Shown: positions 1 to 12,300, counted from the stretch's first letter. The stretch is DNA of 64,000 bases from Hypericum androsaemum (GCA_963995505.1 OZ023186.1:5518001-5582000), one strand, 5' to 3'. Notes: generated by a model from the letters alone, not told the origin. Numbers and translations are program-made.

Positions 1-158
1 TAATTACCCAGCTGATGTTGCTGGATAATTCACCAAAAAAAAGATATTGCTGGATATAAGTACCTACCCTTTTTCAAAAAGATAGATATAAGTACTATAT
101 AGTAACTGATCCTTAGAGATACTATGGAATATGTACTTAGATAATATATGTCATAGGA
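1..158. other. Intergenic, nothing recognised
   Basis: AT-rich sequence left of the first long-TIR element. I see no coding or repeat structure in it. Confidence 0.5.
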
Positions 159-167
159 TATTTATAA

Positions 168-360
168 GGGCAAATTATCATCACATTCCTAAACTTTGGT
201 CACCCTCCCTCTAGGGTCCCTGACTTTTGAAAAATGATTGTCTCGTCCCTAAGTTTTGATGATAATAGAATCTCGGGTCCCTGTCGCCGGAATATGCCAT
301 TTTCTCCGGCGAACCCCTACTTGAAAAGACCAAAATGCCCCTCCTCTTTAAAAAAAATCA
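168..360 (+). repeat. Left TIR of element A
   Basis: This stretch pairs with the reverse complement of about 7330-7521 with scattered mismatches. The inner limit is approximate because similarity fades in the AT-rich part. Confidence 0.8.
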
Positions 361-894
361 TATTTCATTCTCCATTCACCTTCTTCTTCCTCCAACAATT
401 ACAAAAAAATCAGAAAAAAATGGAAAATAGTAATAACAACAGCACAAAGCTGATCCTCCTCCACCCTTACATCCAAAAGCAAGCAAGCGGCGGCGGCTCC
501 ACCAACCGCATATGGCTCCTCGCTTTTGTCTCCCTCCTAACCATAGCCTCCCTCCTCAAATAAACACTAGCCAACTGAAAAAGGAAAAAAACCCACATAA
601 CCCAGAATCCAAAATCATCGAAGAACCCAACATCAACAAATTATAGAGGGAAATAGCCCACTACAAGCAACTCTTCGTTTCCTGACTACAAATGGAATGA
701 CCTAAAAAAACCCAAAAAAAAGTAGGAAAGGAAGGAAACATTTAAGAGAGAGAGATGGAGACTTAAAGAAAAGAAAAAAAGAAAAGGACGTCAGCGAGGT
801 TTCTTGTGAAGAAAATAGTATGATTAGATTCTATAGAGCTACAGGCGGGGACGTCATCGTCGGAGGCTTCGGGGGAGGTGGGAGAGCTCGAGGT

Positions 895-1225
895 CCTCTA
901 GCTTCTGCTAGTGGGACCCCTCCATCGCCACCACTTGGTTTCGGCGGAAGTTAATCCCTTATTGTAGGTGCTAATTTTGCCGGATAGGGAGTTGCCGATC
1001 TCGACAACATCAACGATGACGTTGGCGGTGCCGGGGAGCTCGGGCGGGCCCTTGTCGAGGGTGATCTTGACGGAGTCGAAGATGTCGAGGGACTGCAGCC
1101 GGAGGTTAACCGCCTTGGAAGCTTCTAGAAGCTCCTGCATCGTGGCAGCGATGTCTCGACCTCGATTATGTAGTCCTTGGTTCGGTTCGTCGTCGGCTTT
1201 GGATTTCTGGGCTTTGGATTTTATC
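895..1225 (-). pseudogene. Captured Sam50/Tob55 (Omp85 family) gene fragment
   Basis: The minus strand encodes a peptide containing LLEASKAVNLRLQSLDIFDS and PPELPGTANVIVDVVE (1140 down to about 950). I recognise this as the N-terminal POTRA region of plant Sam50/Tob55, the Omp85-type beta-barrel insertase of the mitochondrial outer membrane. The expected upstream piece NRTKDYIIEVE is present near 1160-1195 but in another frame, so at least one frameshift has occurred. Only about 100 of some 500 residues are present, the barrel is missing, and the downstream sequence diverges abruptly near 900. It lies inside a long-TIR element, so it is best read as transduplicated host sequence and not as a functional gene. 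Confidence 0.75.
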
Positions 1226-1239
1226 TTTTCTTAATAAAA

Positions 1240-1386
1240 AACTGATTGAATCTTTTCTAGATGTTAGGGTTTCCAGAGATGGGCCTGATTTGGAGAAGAT
1301 GATTAGTAATAACTCTAGGCCAATGGGTTTCTGCAGATTAGGGCCTCATGAGATCTACTCAGTCGCCATTGTCAAGAAGAAGAAAT
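1240..1386 (+). pseudogene. Unidentified coding-like fragment, cut by the copia insertion
   Basis: The plus strand has an open stretch containing LIESFLDVRVSRDGPDLEKM and PMGFCRLGPHEIYSVAIV, with codon-like composition unlike the flanking sequence. The copia insertion at 1387 interrupts it. I do not recognise the family. It may be a second captured host fragment within element A, or the 3' end of the same chimera. Confidence 0.4.
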
Positions 1387-1849
1387 TTTTGGATTTGTGA
1401 ATGAGCCCAAAGAAGGCCCAAAGCCCAAAAGGGAAAATGGAAAGTGGCACCAACTTTTCATAGTTTAGCTAGGAAAGAAGTTGACCACCTGGAAGGACAG
1501 CCAACTCGGACTGCGACGCGCACGCGCGTGCGCATGGCGCATTGGACGCAGGTCGCAATGGGCACTTTGTGGCGCACTTGGCACGTGTCGCGAGGAGCTG
1601 GAGGAGCTTTAAGTATTTTGCCCGGGTCCGGAGGGAGCTGCGAGCACCTTCCAGGATGGCCACCGAAGAGGCACGAAGGGCTAAAATGTCCAGGAGACTT
1701 CCAGAAGGCCGAAGGGTTGCGAGATCCCTCGCGAAAGGGCGCCAACACAGTCTGGGCGCGCCAGGAGGCAAGGAAGCAGCCACCTCGAAGGGACGCGTCC
1801 GTTCGGCCAGTAGGCTCCTAATCAAGTACACCACCTCCGACAAACAACA
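1387..1849 (+). repeat. 5' LTR of copia 1, short and rearranged
   Basis: It is 463 bp against 942 bp for the 3' LTR. It lacks the TATA-box and R-region part present at about 6911-7200. A segment of about 54 bp (1761-1814) is the reverse complement of 6857-6910 in the other LTR. It also carries a GC-rich alternating purine-pyrimidine run at 1516-1536. Confidence 0.85.
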
Positions 1850-1877
1850 ATCGTAAGACGAGATCGTGTACTTGAAG

Positions 1878-4800
1878 ATGGCATCGTCAAGCATCGTAGC
1901 ACTGCCAACGGTACCAGGAACTGTCCACGCCGAAAGGCCAGTGAAGTTCAACGGTACTGAGTTCAAGAGGTGGCAACAGAAGATGACGTTCTATCTGACC
2001 ACACTCAACCTAGTTCGGTTCCTGAAAGAGGAAGCACCGAAGATAGCGAAAAATGAGACGGATCAACAGAAGATCAACGCTCTCGACGCGTGGAGTCACA
2101 GCGACTTCCTGTGCCGGAACTATGTCCTGAATGGACTAGACGACACGCTCTACAACGTCTACGCGGAAGCCAAGACCGCTAAGGAGCTGTGGAGTTCACT
2201 CGAGAAGAAGTACAAAACAGAAGATGCCGGGACGAAGAAATTCATCGTCGGACGATTCCTCGACTTCAAAATGGTGGACTCCAAGAAGGTCATCGACCAA
2301 GTGCAGGAGTTGCAGCTGATCCTTTACGAGATCCAAGCCGAAGGGATGCAACTCAGCGAGTCCTTCCAAGTAGCTGCGATGATCGAGAAGCTCCCCCCGC
2401 TCTAGAAGGACTTCAAGAGCTACCTCAAGCACAAGAGGAAGGACATGGGCCTAGAAGACCTGATCGTGAGACTTAGGATCGAGGAAGACAACCGAAAGTC
2501 CGAAGACAAGCAAGGCAAGGCCAACTCTGAGACCACCGTACACCTCACCGAGGGAAAAGGTGGCAAGAAGAGGAAGAAGTCCGGGGACAAGCAGGAGAAG
2601 CAAGAGCCCAAGAAGAAAAAGAAAAAGAAGATCAAGGGCGACTGTTACAACTGTAGTAAACCCGGCCACATGGCTAAGGACTGTCGCCAGCCGAAGAAGG
2701 ATGACCAAGGAAAGGCTAACCTGGCTGAAGACTTGTCCGAATTGGATCTGTCAGCCGTGGTGTTTGAAGCCAACCTGGTGGACAATCTGAGAGAGTGGTT
2801 CGTGGACACAGGAGCTACCCGCCATGTCTGCTCGGACAAGGAGATGTTCTCGAACTATATCTCGATCACCGGCCGAAAGCTGTTCATGGGAAACTCCGCA
2901 ACGTCCAAGATCGTCGGTCTGGGTAAGGTGGTCCTGAAGCTGACCTCAGAAAAGGAGCTGACCCTTAAGGATGTGCTGCATGTCCCGGACATCCGCAAGA
3001 ACTTAGTTTCTGGCTCACTGTTAAGCAAAGCCGGTCTTAAGCTTGTATTTGAGGCTGATAAGTTTGTACTGACCAAAGCGGGTCAATTCATAGGAAAGGG
3101 TTATCTAGAAAAGGGGCTGTTTAAGATGAATTTAATAACTGTACATCGCACCTTTAACGGTAAAAATAAAGTTAACGCTTCTTTTTACTTGGCCGAGTGT
3201 TCTAATTTATGGCATGGTAGATTAGGATATGTAAATTTAAACTCGCTAAGAAAGTTAGTAAGTTTAAATTTATTACCGAATCTAGAGTTCAACCCATCCG
3301 ATAAATGTGAAGTATGTATGGAGGCTAAAATGACCAAAGCACCTTTCCATTCGGTAGAAAGAAGTACTACGCCTTTAGAGTTAATTCATACGGACACTTG
3401 CGATATGAAATACGTGCAAACTAAAGGCGGGAAGAAATACTTCATCACGTTTATCGATAATTACACGAGATACTGTTACGTATATCTCCTAAAGGGCAAA
3501 GACGAAGCTCTTGATGCCTTTAAGAGATATAAGAATGAGGTTGAAAATCAACTCAGCGTGAAAATCAACATGATCTGAAGTGATCGAGGGGGAGAATATG
3601 TAGCTCCGTTTGATGAACTCTGTCAAGAACATGGCATTATTCATCAGACGACTGCTCCATATTCACCTCAATCGAATGGCATAGCTGAACGCAAAAATCA
3701 AACTCTTAAGGAGATGATGAATGCTATGTTGATTAGCTCGGGCTTACCCCAGAACATGTGGGGGGAAGCTGTGCTCTCAGCTAACCACATTTTAGACAAA
3801 TTACCACACAAGAAAAGAGATAAACCCCATATGAACTATGGAAAGGAAGGAAGCCTTCCTACGGTTACCTTATTAGCAAAGGTCGAAGTACCTAAGCCTA
3901 AGCAGGTGAGAATAGGACCCAAGATCATTGATTGCATCTTTATCGGATATGCGCAAAATAGTAGTGCTTATCGATTTTTGGTGTATAAATTTGAAAACCC
4001 TGAGATACACGCGGGAATGGTCATAGAATCAAGGAATGTAACGTTCTTTGAGAATAGCTTTCCTAATAAGGAAAGAAAGGAAGGGAGTCCAAAGAAAAGG
4101 GCTCACGAGACTACGCAAGGGTCAAATCAGAAAGACGATGAACCTAGACGTAGTAAACAGACAAAGGTAACCAAATTCTTTGGTCTGGATTATCTAACCT
4201 ATGCGTTAGAAGATAAACCCAGGATAATCCAAGAGGCATTGTCCAATTCAGATGCTCCTCTCTGGAAGGAAGCTATCAATAGTGAGATAGAATCCATTAT
4301 GCAAAACCATACGTGGGAAATCGTGGATCTCCCACCGGGCTGTAAACCTTTGGGATGCAGGTGGATCCTAAAAAGGAAATACAAAGCTGATGGATCAATC
4401 GACAAGTACAAAGCTCGATTGGTAGCTAAGGGGTTCAAACAGAAGGAGGGATATGATTTCTTTGATACGTATTCACCAGTCACAAGAATCACATCAATTA
4501 GAGTACTCATAGCTGTTGCAGCACTCTATAACCTCGAGATCCACCAAATGGACGTAAAAACAGCCTTCCTAAATGGAGAACTGAAAGAGGAGATATACAT
4601 GGAGCAACCTGAAGGGTTTATGGCTCCCGGTCAAGAGCATAAAGTGTGTCGGCTAGTCAAGTCACTATACGGGCTAAAATAAGCGCCAAAACAGTGGCAC
4701 GAGAAATTTGGCAGAACAATGCTGTCGAATGAATTTAAGATCAATGAGTGCGATAAATGTGTTTACATTAAGGGCACACCTGAAGGTTACGTAATTGTAT

Positions 4801-5756
4801 GTCTCTACGTAGATTACTTACTAATTATGGGAAGCAATAAAGAGGTTATTGTGAAAATTAAGAACATGTTAAAGAACCACTTTGACATGAAAGATATGGG
4901 TCTGGCAGACGTCATACTAGGAATAAAAATCTCTAGAAAAGCTGACGAAATTATCTTGACGCAATTCCACTACGTGGGAAGCATGCTCAAGAAATTTGAA
5001 GCTATTGACAAACCTCCGGTTAAGACTCCAGTAGATTTGAATCTACACTTAGCCAAGAATCTAGGGGACCCAGTATCTCAACTGAAGTATGCGCAAATTA
5101 TCGGGAGCTTGATGTATTTAACAAACTGCACACGTCCCGATATTGCGTACTCAGTTAGTAAGCTTAGTAGATTCACAAGTAATCTAGGGAAGGATCACTG
5201 GCTAGCTCTGAAAAGGGTTTTACAGTATTTAAAATATACCATAAACCATGGCATACATTATGATAAATATTCAGTTGTATTAGAAGGATACAGTGACACA
5301 AACTGGATATCAGACACTAAGGACTCCAAATTCACGAGTGGATACGTATTCACCATAGGAGGAGGAGCTGTGTCTTGGAAGTCCTCTAAACAAATATGCA
5401 TAGCTCGATCCACCATGGAGTCAGAGTTTATAGCACTAGACAAAGCTGGGGAAGAAGCTGAATGGCTCAGAAACTTCCTAGAGGATATTCTGTGCTAGAG
5501 CAAACCGGTGCCTCCCGTATTGATACATTGTGATAGCATGTCTGCAATCGGGAGAGCACAAAGTACAATGTACAACGAAAAGTCTCGACATATTCGTCGG
5601 AGACACAATACCGTTAGACAGTTGATCTCTAGTTGGGTGATCACCATTAATTACGTAAAGTCCAAGGACAACTTAGCTGATCCTTTTACGAAAGGAATCA
5701 ATAGAGATCAATTGTACAATGCAGTAAGGGGAATGGGATTAAAATCCACACACTAA
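1878..5756 (+). pseudogene. Copia 1 gag-pol polyprotein, four in-frame stops
   Basis: A single frame runs from ATG 1878 to 5756 with no frameshift, interrupted by TAG 2403, TGA 3576, TAA 4680 and TAG 5496. Domains in order are: UBN2-type gag; zinc knuckle [14 protein letters not shown] (about 2642); aspartic protease with DTGA (about 2808); GAG-pre-integrase; integrase core with HTDTCD, SDRGGEY and ERKNQTL; reverse transcriptase; and RNase H (from about 5280). Two catalytic or structural motifs are also altered. The RT box reads YVDY instead of YVDD (4806-4817), and the integrase zinc-finger His is Tyr (3228-3230). The element is therefore inactive in cis. I did not assign a lineage within copia. 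Confidence 0.92.
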
Positions 5757-6299
5757 AGAACGTCCATAGCAGTAACTCAACCATGATGAGTGGAGATCCC
5801 ACAAACTTGGTTCAATGAGACAACTAAGTTATGGAGGGTTCAGTTAATCACCTGGAACCTATCTCATTCTCAGAAGCTGCCCAGGTGTTAACCTGCAGAG
5901 GTGTGGTAAGGTTAAGCATTATGCTTTTAATGATTCCTATACCTTGATAAAGGTGGAGTATGGCAGGATATTCCTGATAGGAGATCACCTATGTAAGTGT
6001 GAAGTGAGGCCGCTTCAAATGAGAAAAACACTTATGAATCCAAGAAATAGTCCATGGCCGAAACGGACATAACGTGAGAACCCAAATATACTAGGGTTAT
6101 TATTGTGTAAATATTATTGTCTTGGTTTACGCTAAAAGCTAACGGTTCAATACATCACGTTCACCGAGCAGCGAGTAAATCTGATAACATATCACTAGAG
6201 AAGGTTCAAAATCGTAAGCTACCTGTCTCGATGCAATAATAACACGTCAGAACTTTCGATTAGAGTCTGGATGCATTGGTCATCATTCATGTGGGAGAT
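5757..6299 (+). other. Copia 1 3' untranslated region with polypurine tract
   Basis: Non-coding stretch between the RNase H end and the 3' LTR. It ends in a purine-rich tract at 6291-6299 directly before the LTR TG. Confidence 0.7.
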
Positions 6300-7241
6300 T
6301 GTTGGATTTGTGAATGAGCCCAAAGAATGCTCAAAGTCCAAAAGTCCAAAAGGAAAAATGGAAAGTGCCATCCCACATTAAAAAGTGGCACCAAATTTTC
6401 CTAGTTTATAAGGAGAAGCTCCTTGTTAGCTAGAAAAGAAGTTGACCACCTGGAAGGACAGCCAACTCGGACCGCGGCGAGGATGGTGCGTAGCACCATC
6501 CGAGCACGAGCACGAGCACGAGCACGAACACTCGCTCGCACGTGTGCATGTGCGCATGGCGCAATGGGCACTTTATGGCACACTTGGCACTTCGCACGTG
6601 CGCATCGTCGCGAGGAGCTGGAGGAGCCTTAAGTATTTTGCCCGGGTCCTGAGAGAGCTGCGCAGCTACCGAAGTGACGAGGAGCTGCGAGCACCTTCCA
6701 GGATGGCCACCGAAGAGGCACGAAGGGCTGGAATATCCAGGAGACTTCCAGAAGGCCGAAAGGTTGCGAGATCTCTCGCGAAAGGGCGCCAGCACAGTCT
6801 GAGCGTGCCTGCAAGGATCCAGAAGCTACCGAAAGGCCACGAGTGCAGCCAACCAGCCTGCTGGCCGAACGGACGCGTCCCTTCTGGGTGGCTGCTTCCC
6901 TGCTTCCTCCAGCCTATAAATAGGCCTGCTCCCTTGCCATTTTCCTCATCCCAGCAGCAAGTGCATTCTCCATAGCATTGTTGTCTTCTTCTCTCCCTCA
7001 TTCTTCAATTACAAATAGTCAGTAAGAAAGTTCTGGGTATATAAGGGTTCACCCGAAAGTTTCGAGATACGTGTGCAACGTTCTTGGAAACTCCCGAACA
7101 GTCGTTGTATCTTGGGGATGATTACCGTAGCCCGTACCGCACTGAAATATACGGGGCAATCTCGTCTTACGGAGAAAGTGTCCAACACTTGCCTCGACTG
7201 CCGTAGATCCTAATCAAGTACACCACCTCCGACAAACAACA
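6300..7241 (+). repeat. 3' LTR of copia 1, 942 bp
   Basis: TGTTGG...CAACA termini. It contains a TATA box (TATAAATA, 6915-6922), a hairpin GGATGGTGCGTAGCACCATCC-like palindrome near 6481-6503, and a GAGCAC/CGAGCA hexamer repeat at 6501-6530. It is followed by the TSD GAAAT. Confidence 0.88.
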
Positions 7242-7329
7242 GAAATATCATTGAAGGATTTTTTTAAAATTCATGAAGAAGGTTAGTGTTTCATTTGAAG
7301 GTGGAATGAAGAAGATGGAGTGGGTTTAG

Positions 7330-7521
7330 AGTAAAATTTAACAAGAGAGCGTATTTTGGTCATTTCAAGTGAGGGTTCACCGGAGAAAAAGGAATATTCC
7401 GACTCCAGGGACCCGAGAATCTATTATCATCAAAATTTAGGGACAGGAAAATCATTTTCCAAAAGTCAGGGACCCTAGGGGGAGAGTGACCAAAGATCAA
7501 GGACGTGAGAGTAATTTACCC
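7330..7521 (-). repeat. Right TIR of element A
   Basis: Inverted partner of 168-360. It is followed directly by the second TSD copy TATTTATAA at 7522-7530. Confidence 0.8.
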
Positions 7522-7530
7522 TATTTATAA

Positions 7531-9344
7531 TATGCATTATCTAGTACAGAATATACGGTACTCTTGATACCGATAATATAATTGGTCGTGTTTTTAGGAG
7601 TAATATATAGGAGCTGGTCCAAATTAGCTAGCTATTTAGCTAGCTTGTGTATTACTTGAAAGTCAAAGTGAAAAGACAAAACAATTGATATAACTGTGAG
7701 TAAGAAAAGATGAATGGCTTTATCACCACCACCACGTTAAATAAAGTGTGTTTTTTTTTCTATTCCGACAGATCTTGGTGGAGCTAGGTCCCTCTAATTC
7801 TCTCCTAAATCAAACCCCCTTTCCACGTTCCCACATATTCCCAGCCTCTAACTATATATCGATCCTCTAACTATATATCGATGAATTGTTCAAGTTCTCG
7901 ATAATACGCATCAACTAATTCAGTTTCGAGTCAATTTGTATCATAAAAATTTGAATTTTAGTTATATTTCGAAATCCAAACTTGAGACATCAAATGATCT
8001 GTCTCTAAACAAAGTAAATTTTCTGCTTGTTGATTATTGTTGTGCTATTCATAAATAAGCTTCTCCCCACGCACGGGTTAAGACTAAATCATTATATTTT
8101 TTCATTAAAAAATTCCCAAATTAATTAATAAATCTGGTAATTGATTGAGGTTATACTCATAATACCCACTTATTAATCTGGTGGGGTTGATTCCTTTGGG
8201 CCTCCAACTTGGACTATTACAATTTCAACCTATAATTTTTGCCTTTTTTGAAAAGCGACCCCGCAACAGTGTAATTGACGCGTATTAGGTCAAGGCTTTA
8301 TATGGTTGGATGGTCGTATAACTAACGTTTAACTTCCAATTAGCGACCCAAACCATATGCTAAAAAAAATATTATTTCCAAAACTTTGTTCAAATGTGAT
8401 ATACACGTGACATCACTAATTATGCAATGTGGAAAAAACATGGCGTTTAGGGAAAGGCGCTGATTATTTTATCATCGGATTAGTAAAATGTTTATATTAA
8501 CCACGTTGAATATATACACATTAAGATGCCTAGATGAAAATTAAGCCGAATAATTACATGTGCAATATTTTTGTGTACTTTGAATTTATCATCAGATTTA
8601 AGATTGGAATATAGTACTTGGAGACTTACTCTTATTTAAGTGTTACATTATTTTAAAAAAAAAAGATTTTGAATCTTATAAATAGCATAGATGTAAAAAA
8701 TGTCCAATTTTACTATTCATACTGAAATGCACAAATTAGTTAATTAGGATTTATATACGAATAATATAATACTTAACTTTGTATCTAAAAAATATTGAAT
8801 ATCAAATTATTTTGCTCATAGGTCTATTAAAGCAAACATATGGTCCATTATCATAGGATTACATTAAAAAAAACTCCCACATACAAGACAAATTTGTAGT
8901 TGTAGCAGCAACACCAAGAACACAAAGCTACAAACAACAACTGCCTCCGAAACTTAGATCACCATTGGGCAGTGAAGCAGACAAATTTTCCCCACAACTA
9001 AAGAGGGCGACAATATAAGGACCCTGATCCAAGAAAAAAAAATCCTGCGTCCATATCCATATCCACCTCATGACAATTTTAATGTCACCTAACTAGGGGA
9101 GAAAATTGATCTGCTTCACCACCTGAGGCAACCAAGCTTAACATTCAATTGTTCTTCAACCAAATCAAACAACAAAAATCAAACAAACAACTCAAGACCA
9201 TTATACCCTCCAAGCAAGTGCTCCTTAACAAACCTCTCCCCTTGCGAACATGCACTTACTTGCATACCCTTATGGGAATTGTTTGTTACCGAGCACGAGC
9301 TATATATATGGATAGGATATAATTATACGACCAATTATATGTAA
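7531..9344. other. Intergenic, downstream of the WIP gene
   Basis: AT-rich with no supported gene. A short tandem duplication of the unit CCTCTAACTATATATCGAT lies at 7845-7882. The part near 8880-9344 probably includes the 3' UTR of the minus-strand zinc-finger gene. Confidence 0.5.
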
Positions 9345-12300
9345 TTACTCATGATCATCATCTTCTGAGGCAGTAACACACTCATTCGGGTCATCCAGAT
9401 GATCAAATCCCACTTCATCATCAAGACAAGGGTGAGGATTGTGTCCCTTACCAAATGACTTAATGTGGTCCTTAAGGGAGCGCTTGTGCTTGAAGTCGGA
9501 GCCGCAGATGCAATACCAGAGCTTCCCGCAGTTCTTCTCGTGGGTCCGCCAATCGCCCTTCACCGCGAAGGGCTTCGCGCACTTGCGGCACGTGAAGTGC
9601 TTGGCCCCGTGCTTCCTCTTATAGTGGGTCTGGAGGGTCCTGAAGTCCTTGAGTGGCTTCGCCCTCGGGTGATTGATGTTGTTCTTGCAACCATGGGCGC
9701 AACAATAGCATGGGAGCCTCAGCATTGCCCCTGGCTGTGTGCCCTTGAGCGAGTCAGGGCCTTTCCTGAACTCTGATCCGTGACCCCACATGTGCATCTG
9801 ATATGACGAAAAAAATTAGTATGGTCTTAACATAAATATAATTTTGTATATCATTTTTTAAGAAAATACTTGAAGTGATCGTGTTGGATTATAAAATCTG
9901 AAACCTTAACTAGGAATTGATTTTGGTTATAAGCTATCTATAGACACTTTCACCATGTGTAGTCCAGTTTTTGTTTCACAGAATGAGTTTCGGATTATAG
10001 ACAATCTTCAACTTAATAGATTTCGCTTTTTGAATAAACATGCTAGAGTTTTAAATATTATATTGTAATTGGGACTAACTATCAATTTGCTTTCTTGAAT
10101 AGTTTGTCTCCCAATTTACAAGCTAGTGTTTCATGCAATGTCACCCAACATACTAAATTGAGAAACGTACTACTGTAATAATTGATAGTAATAATTAATC
10201 TAAAAGCTACTTTCAACAACAGTTCACATTAATAGGACTTATTAAGTTACGGATTAAATCAAAATTGAGGAACCTCCTCTCCTCCACCCTCTGGATTTAA
10301 ATATCCTTTATTCCCACATGATATCTATCTTAGTGACCCATATCCAACTTTAGACAATTTTTGCAACTGCTTCAATAGTTTATAATTTCACCACTTTAAT
10401 CATTGTCAACTAATTATCACATCTTTTGACCACAGGAGAGGATTTTTCACTAACCCCAACTTCCTTTCCCCCCTTTGGCTTTTTCTCTCAAAGGAGGAAA
10501 CAATAATAGAGAGAGCCCTTTCCCCTAATTAAGGCAAGACAATATCATATAGGGTAAAAAAGGGGTAATGAACCCATCCCGGGTGAAAAAAAATTATAAA
10601 AATAAAATACACCCGAGGAGTAATTCAATTTTACTTATAAAAAAAAAGTACACCGAGATCTCTCTTCACTTAATTCTCTTTTTACTGCAATCTACCACTT
10701 AAATAGTTGTCCAAGTGAAAATTTTAATAGGATACTTCTACAATTACAACTTGATATATCCAACACTCTCTTTTGACAATATCCACTAATTCCGAACTGA
10801 ATTTGAAAGTTATATTTCACTTGGATGTTTTCAGGTTGTCCTAATAACTAACGAATGGGAAGTGACCTTACTTTGCGTATGTCCTGATGGCTATGATTTA
10901 GTTGTAATGTTATGATGGGTTCTACATGGTTCATTTTCTATCGAACAAATTTTATTGAGATATTAATAGTCTAAATATTGTCATTTGTTACGAAATAATC
11001 ACCATAAAATTATTGTGTGTTGTAGATATCTAAAAGAGGCTGTACATACATTGACTTAACAGTACCAAAGAAACTTTCTCTATTTTATAATATATATATA
11101 TATGGTACTCGAAAGCTTACATAGTATTAATGCCCGTGAATGAGTCGGAGAGTTCACACGGTGTAAAAGCGCCTGAGAAAAGATATTGTCGCTTTTGGAA
11201 GTATATATAGCTTTTTCTTGTGGAATTTTGGAACTATACCTTAAACATTATATGTATTTACTTATAAATATATACATTATAAACAGAAAATTACACTCAC
11301 ATACGCATGAAAGACATGAGAACGCTTTATCCCCAGGAATCCAAGTATGAAATGTCGATGAAAATGTATATAAAGCTACGTATTATATATATATATATGA
11401 TAAAACTAAAAAAACATTTTCAAGGAAAACTTGCTAAATAGCACCAACTAGATCCAACACTTTCATGTCAAAGAGGACCATAAACAATATTTTACGAGTT
11501 TTTTTTTTATCCTGGCACTCAATGTACTGAATAATCTAGGTTCAAACCCGGCACAAATTTTGAATAGTGGCAAAATTATTCTATGTATTGAGTTTTCAAT
11601 AGCTCGAACGTAAGAATGAGAACAACTTATTTGCCGGTTGATCTAATTGCTTGTTAGTAAACAATATTGCATAAGTTGAGCTCATTCGTGTAGTCTTTCT
11701 AATGTAGCCAGCATATTCTAATCACTCATGTAATTTCTTCTTTGTTGTTTAGGCTATGTACTGCCACTGTGGATACCTAGCCAAAATTCAATCAATAAAA
11801 TTATTTTACTTACAAAAAATAAATAAATAATTACATACCTGCATGTTGTTGTACCTATTGAAGGTCTTGTTACATATGGTGCAAGCAAACTGCATAGGGC
11901 CAACAAGGATCTGAGCTGGAGTTGGGATCCAAAACCTACTCTGATCATTAATCTTGGAAGAATTATTGTTACTTCCATGGAAGCACTTCTTGAAACCCAA
12001 AACTTTGGTCTCAGCTTCAGCCTGATGATGATCATCTACTCCACTACTAGGCAAGCCAATGTGCAAGGCCACCTTAACCATGTCCTCCTCACCAATTCCA
12101 TGGTCCTCCTCTTTCACTAAGCTCCTCTTCTCTTCATCACTCAACTTGCTTAAGAGTGGCAGGCACTTGATGGTCTCATTGGCAAACCCTAGCTCCTCTC
12201 TCCCTTGTTGGAGCATGCTCATGGCGGTCGTGAAGTGGGCTTGGTGATCAGCCATGGATGATGTGGAGAAGGTGGAAGATGAGGAGATTGAGGTTGATGA

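Larger units (their letters stand above)
1387..7241 (+). mobile_element. Ty1/copia retrotransposon 1, degenerate, nested in element A
   Basis: LTRs begin TGTTGG-like (TTTTGG in the left copy) and end CAACA. A perfect 5-bp TSD GAAAT lies at 1382-1386 and 7242-7246. The internal domain encodes one gag-pol reading frame broken by four stops. A purine-rich tract (6291-6299) precedes the 3' LTR. I do not see a canonical TGGTATCAGAGC-type primer binding site after the 5' LTR, where only about 28 bp separate the LTR end from the gag ATG. The 5' LTR is rearranged, so the element cannot be autonomous. Confidence 0.9.
168..7521. mobile_element. Mutator-like long-TIR element A, gene-capturing (Pack-MULE-like), with a nested copia
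   Basis: The two ends form a long inverted repeat, roughly 168-360 against 7330-7521. Both ends read as a GGG(C/T)AAATTA start followed by recurring 'gggtccctg' blocks. The element is flanked by a perfect 9-bp direct repeat TATTTATAA at 159-167 and 7522-7530. Long TIRs plus a 9-bp target duplication are the hallmark of Mutator-like elements. No transposase is visible, so it is non-autonomous. Inside lie a Sam50/Tob55 gene fragment (minus), a short coding-like stretch (plus) and a later Ty1/copia insertion (1387-7241) with its own 5-bp TSD, so the copia is the younger event. Confidence 0.85.

Noticed and set aside
234..563. 109-codon open frame at the start of element A
   Set aside because: It overlaps the TIR and has a TIR-derived N-terminus; no protein family is recognisable.
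1444..1966. Open frames on both strands in the copia 1 LTR
   Set aside because: The LTR is GC-rich and non-coding; the frames are shadows. The same applies to 6401-7001.
11530..11560. GGTTCAAACCC, resembling a tRNA B box
   Set aside because: No A box or cloverleaf arms around it; it lies in the WIP intron.
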